A model generated the notes under the pieces. That model did no database searches. It was not told where the DNA came from and saw only the letters and a list, made by a program, of their open reading frames with translations. From positions 1 to 7,223 of the forward strand of contig JACCSL010001044.1 in assembly GCA_013812995.1 (NCBI GenBank): a DNA stretch of 7,223 nucleotides, read 5' to 3'. Positions 5,089-7,223 of this stretch are shown piece after piece. Source of the stretch: Ardenticatenales bacterium (GTDB taxonomy: Bacteria; Chloroflexota; Anaerolineae; Ardenticatenales; Ardenticatenaceae). A program made the position numbers and the translations under genes. Numbering within the stretch: position 1 is the stretch's first letter; each line of letters begins with the position of its first letter.

Positions 5089-7223
5089 TTACTTGATGAA
5101 GACCGGCAGGTAGACGCTGAACACCTCTTGCTCCGGGCAGAAGGCGGTGATCGTGTTCACTGTGCGGTTGCCCAGCGAGTCCAACACCTCGACCCGAACG
5201 GTTGTGTCGTTCGAGCAGGTCGAGGTGTCGAGCGTGATAACGCCGTTGTTGGTGGGAGCCGTCGGGCCATCACCAAAGTCCCAGCGATATTTGATGGGGC
5301 GAACGCCCGGGATGTTGGAACTGAAGTTCGCCACGAAGGTCGTCTGTCCCGCCTCGGTCGTGGTTGCTTCGATCTCGACCTGAGGATTGTCCCAGGCCCA
5401 GTTGAGCGCGCGCTGGATCAGTTCCTCGCGCGTGGTGAAGCCCGAGCGGGTGTTGACACCCTCCAGACCGAAGGTGGCGTAGAAGGTGCGGCCCGTGAAG
5501 GTCACGCCGGGATTTTCCAGCGTGGGCTGCTCACGGTGGACCATCGCAACCGTACCCTTGTCCACGTTGGTTGAATCACGGTGCTGGAGCACGGCCTGGT
5601 AATTCGGGGTCGTGGGGCTGCCAGCCACATCATCGGTGATGTACACCCCAGACTCGATCTCGTCGACGAAGTACTGGTTGTCTGCACCATCCCAATTACC
5701 CTCGCTCAGGTCCAGCCGGACCCCCGCAAGCGGGAGAGCGCTTGTGCTGGAGATGGTGAAGGTGGGTGAAATGACGCCCGTACCGACGGTGTCCGTCAGG
5801 AAGGTGCCACCCAGAGTGAAGTTGTAGAAGAACTCAGGGTTATCATTATCCGATGCAAGAACCGTTGAGAGGTCCTGGCCCATGGCGATGATGGTACCGC
5901 CGTTCTGAGCGTACTGGTTGAGCGCGTACATGTCGTTCTCGGTCAGCGGCGTCGGAACGCTGAAGGAGCCATCCGGGTAGAAGTTATCACCCGTGAAGTA
6001 GAGGATGGCATCATAGCCAACCAGCGCGGCGGGATCGAGGTACCGATCGGTGGTACCGGCCAGGGCATCTACGTTCAGGATGGTGTAGCTGTAGCCGAGC
6101 GCGCTAACGGTTCGCGTGTAGTACCCGCGATAGTTGGGCAGACCAAGCGACGAGCTACCATCGTTGTCGATGATGAGGATGTCGGTCTTGGCAGCCGGGT
6201 TGGTCACGCGCGCCCAGAGCGGCATGTGGGCGTGGTGGTCCGAGCCATCCATGATGAGATAGCCCTGGTTGTCCCCGTTCCAGCCCAGTGCGGAATCGAA
6301 GCGCACGATGACGTTGGCCTCGCCATGCGCCGGCAGGGTGAGCGACGCGGGCGTCACCGTGAAACCGGGCAGGCTCGTGGTGGCGGTGAAGCTGTCACCC
6401 GTGTAGAGCGTGCTCAGAGCGTAGGTCTCGGCCTCGTCGGTGATGTTGCGAACCGTGACGACCATCGACTTGATCGTGCCCGTCGCGACATGGCCGAAGC
6501 CAAGGCTTGGCGGATCGAGGATCACGCCCGGATCAGCGGCGCGCTCCAGGTCCAGACGACCCGCACCCATGTCGAGCGGCTGAGCGGGCATACCGTCATG
6601 CGTCCAGATATCCATGTACTTCGCGGTGGACATCAGGGCCGACTTGATCTCCGCAGGCGTCCAGTTGGGATGAACCTGCTGGAGCAGCGCGGCGGCACCA
6701 GCGACATGCGGCGCAGCCATCGAGGTCCCCGACACCTGACCATAACCAAGGTGACGTGCCTCGCCCTCTGCGTTGGGCGTGTAGCCCTGCGAGAGGATAT
6801 TCACACCAGGGGCCGCGATGTCGGGCTTCAGGACGTTCCCGACGCCAGGACCACGGCTGCTGAAACTGATAACGACGTCCGCGGTATTGCCCGCCTGGTA
6901 GGCGCGCATATCCAGTGTAAACTCAGAGCCGGTGCCGTGCGTGTCATACCAATCGACCATCTGGAGACCCTTGGTATGCCAGATGAAGATCGACGGAATC
7001 GTTGTCTGATCGCCCACCGAACCAGCGCCCATCGTGGTCAGGGTATCACCGCCTGCGGCGTGATTATAGACCACAACGAACTCAGCTCCTGCCCGCTCAG
7101 CATTCAGAACCTTGACACCAAACTCACAGGAGCCACGGCTAATAACGGCGGCCACCTTCGTTTCGCCCGTAACATTGAAGGTGCCAGCGGGCCAGGGGTT
7201 ACAGCCGTTGAAGTTGGTGGGGC
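5089..7223 (-). CDS. Secreted subtilisin-like serine protease (S8) with PA and PKD domains, N-terminus outside the window
   Basis: The last 710 residues of a large extracellular peptidase; the frame stays open to the window edge. Positions below count from Val at 7155. A PA (protease-associated) domain runs from before the edge (TNFNGCNPWPAGTF) through VAAVISRGSCEFGVKVLNAE to about 70. The C-terminal half of the catalytic domain follows, with SSRGP (99-103), KPDIAAPGVNI (110-120) and the nucleophile Ser145 in GTSMAAPHVAG. The catalytic Asp and His and the signal peptide must lie upstream. Then come an Fn3-like beta domain (about 211-320), an alpha/beta region resembling a glutamine-amidotransferase/ThuA-like fold (about 323-590, ILIIDNDG, AILYFTGDN), and a PKD-like domain (593-673, YRWDFGDG). 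The chain ends VYLPVFIK with no LPXTG or membrane anchor. It probably degrades extracellular protein or peptides. It is separated from the retron cassette by a terminator and appears unrelated to it. Confidence 0.9.
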   Translation of the reverse strand, partial: PTNFNGCNPWPAGTFNVTGETKVAAVISRGSCEFGVKVLNAERAGAEFVVVYNHAAGGDTLTTMGAGSVGDQTTIPSIFIWHTKGLQMVDWYDTHGTGSEFTLDMRAYQAGNTADVVISFSSRGPGVGNVLKPDIAAPGVNILSQGYTPNAEGEARHLGYGQVSGTSMAAPHVAGAAALLQQVHPNWTPAEIKSALMSTAKYMDIWTHDGMPAQPLDMGAGRLDLERAADPGVILDPPSLGFGHVATGTIKSMVVTVRNITDEAETYALSTLYTGDSFTATTSLPGFTVTPASLTLPAHGEANVIVRFDSALGWNGDNQGYLIMDGSDHHAHMPLWARVTNPAAKTDILIIDNDGSSSLGLPNYRGYYTRTVSALGYSYTILNVDALAGTTDRYLDPAALVGYDAILYFTGDNFYPDGSFSVPTPLTENDMYALNQYAQNGGTIIAMGQDLSTVLASDNDNPEFFYNFTLGGTFLTDTVGTGVISPTFTISSTSALPLAGVRLDLSEGNWDGADNQYFVDEIESGVYITDDVAGSPTTPNYQAVLQHRDSTNVDKGTVAMVHREQPTLENPGVTFTGRTFYATFGLEGVNTRSGFTTREELIQRALNWAWDNPQVEIEATTTEAGQTTFVANFSSNIPGVRPIKYRWDFGDGPTAPTNNGVITLDTSTCSNDTTVRVEVLDSLGNRTVNTITAFCPEQEVFSVYLPVFIK

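Noticed and set aside
7153..7155. GTG as the start of the subtilase
   Set aside because: The frame is open upstream and encodes PA-domain sequence (TNFNGCNPWPAGTF), so the gene continues beyond the window.

Overview
The window most likely comes from a Chloroflexota-type bacterium. This is inferred from moderately high GC, a large secreted PA-domain subtilase whose C-terminus reads VYLPVFIK (close to the 'YLPL'-type ends common on secreted proteins of that phylum, from memory), and a DUF3267-like membrane protein remnant. No rRNA or other phylogenetic marker is present, so the assignment is tentative.

Layout. From the right edge, on the minus strand, lies the C-terminal 710 residues of an extracellular subtilisin-like serine protease (5089-7223; its 5' end is outside the window). 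A perfect 13-bp hairpin with a T-rich tail (5028-5056) ends that transcript. A candidate extended -10 promoter (4981-4989) follows, and then a compact minus-strand cassette: an alpha-solenoid protein with four roughly 95-residue internal repeats (3197-4951), a winged-helix plus SWIM zinc-finger protein (1721-3181), a structured non-coding stretch (1584-1716), and a retron-type reverse transcriptase (428-1561). The cassette's last stop codon shares a CTAG with the stop of a plus-strand DUF3267-family pseudogene (49-431), which lacks its catalytic core and changes frame.

Biology. The four-part cassette is best read as a complete retron. The RT carries YADD, an NAxxH motif and a VTG motif. The 160-nt gap before it holds a canonical msr-msd: 14-bp a1/a2 repeats, a TTAGC at the end of a1 with the candidate branching G, an msr hairpin, and an msd hairpin abutting a2. 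The ARM-like plus winged-helix/SWIM partners correspond, as I recall, to retron type XIII of the published retron classification. Tripartite retrons are anti-phage systems in which the RT-msDNA complex controls a partner protein. What the solenoid and SWIM proteins do in this type cannot be told from the sequence. The whole cassette reads in one direction between a terminator on one side and a decayed gene on the other, as expected of a self-contained defence module.
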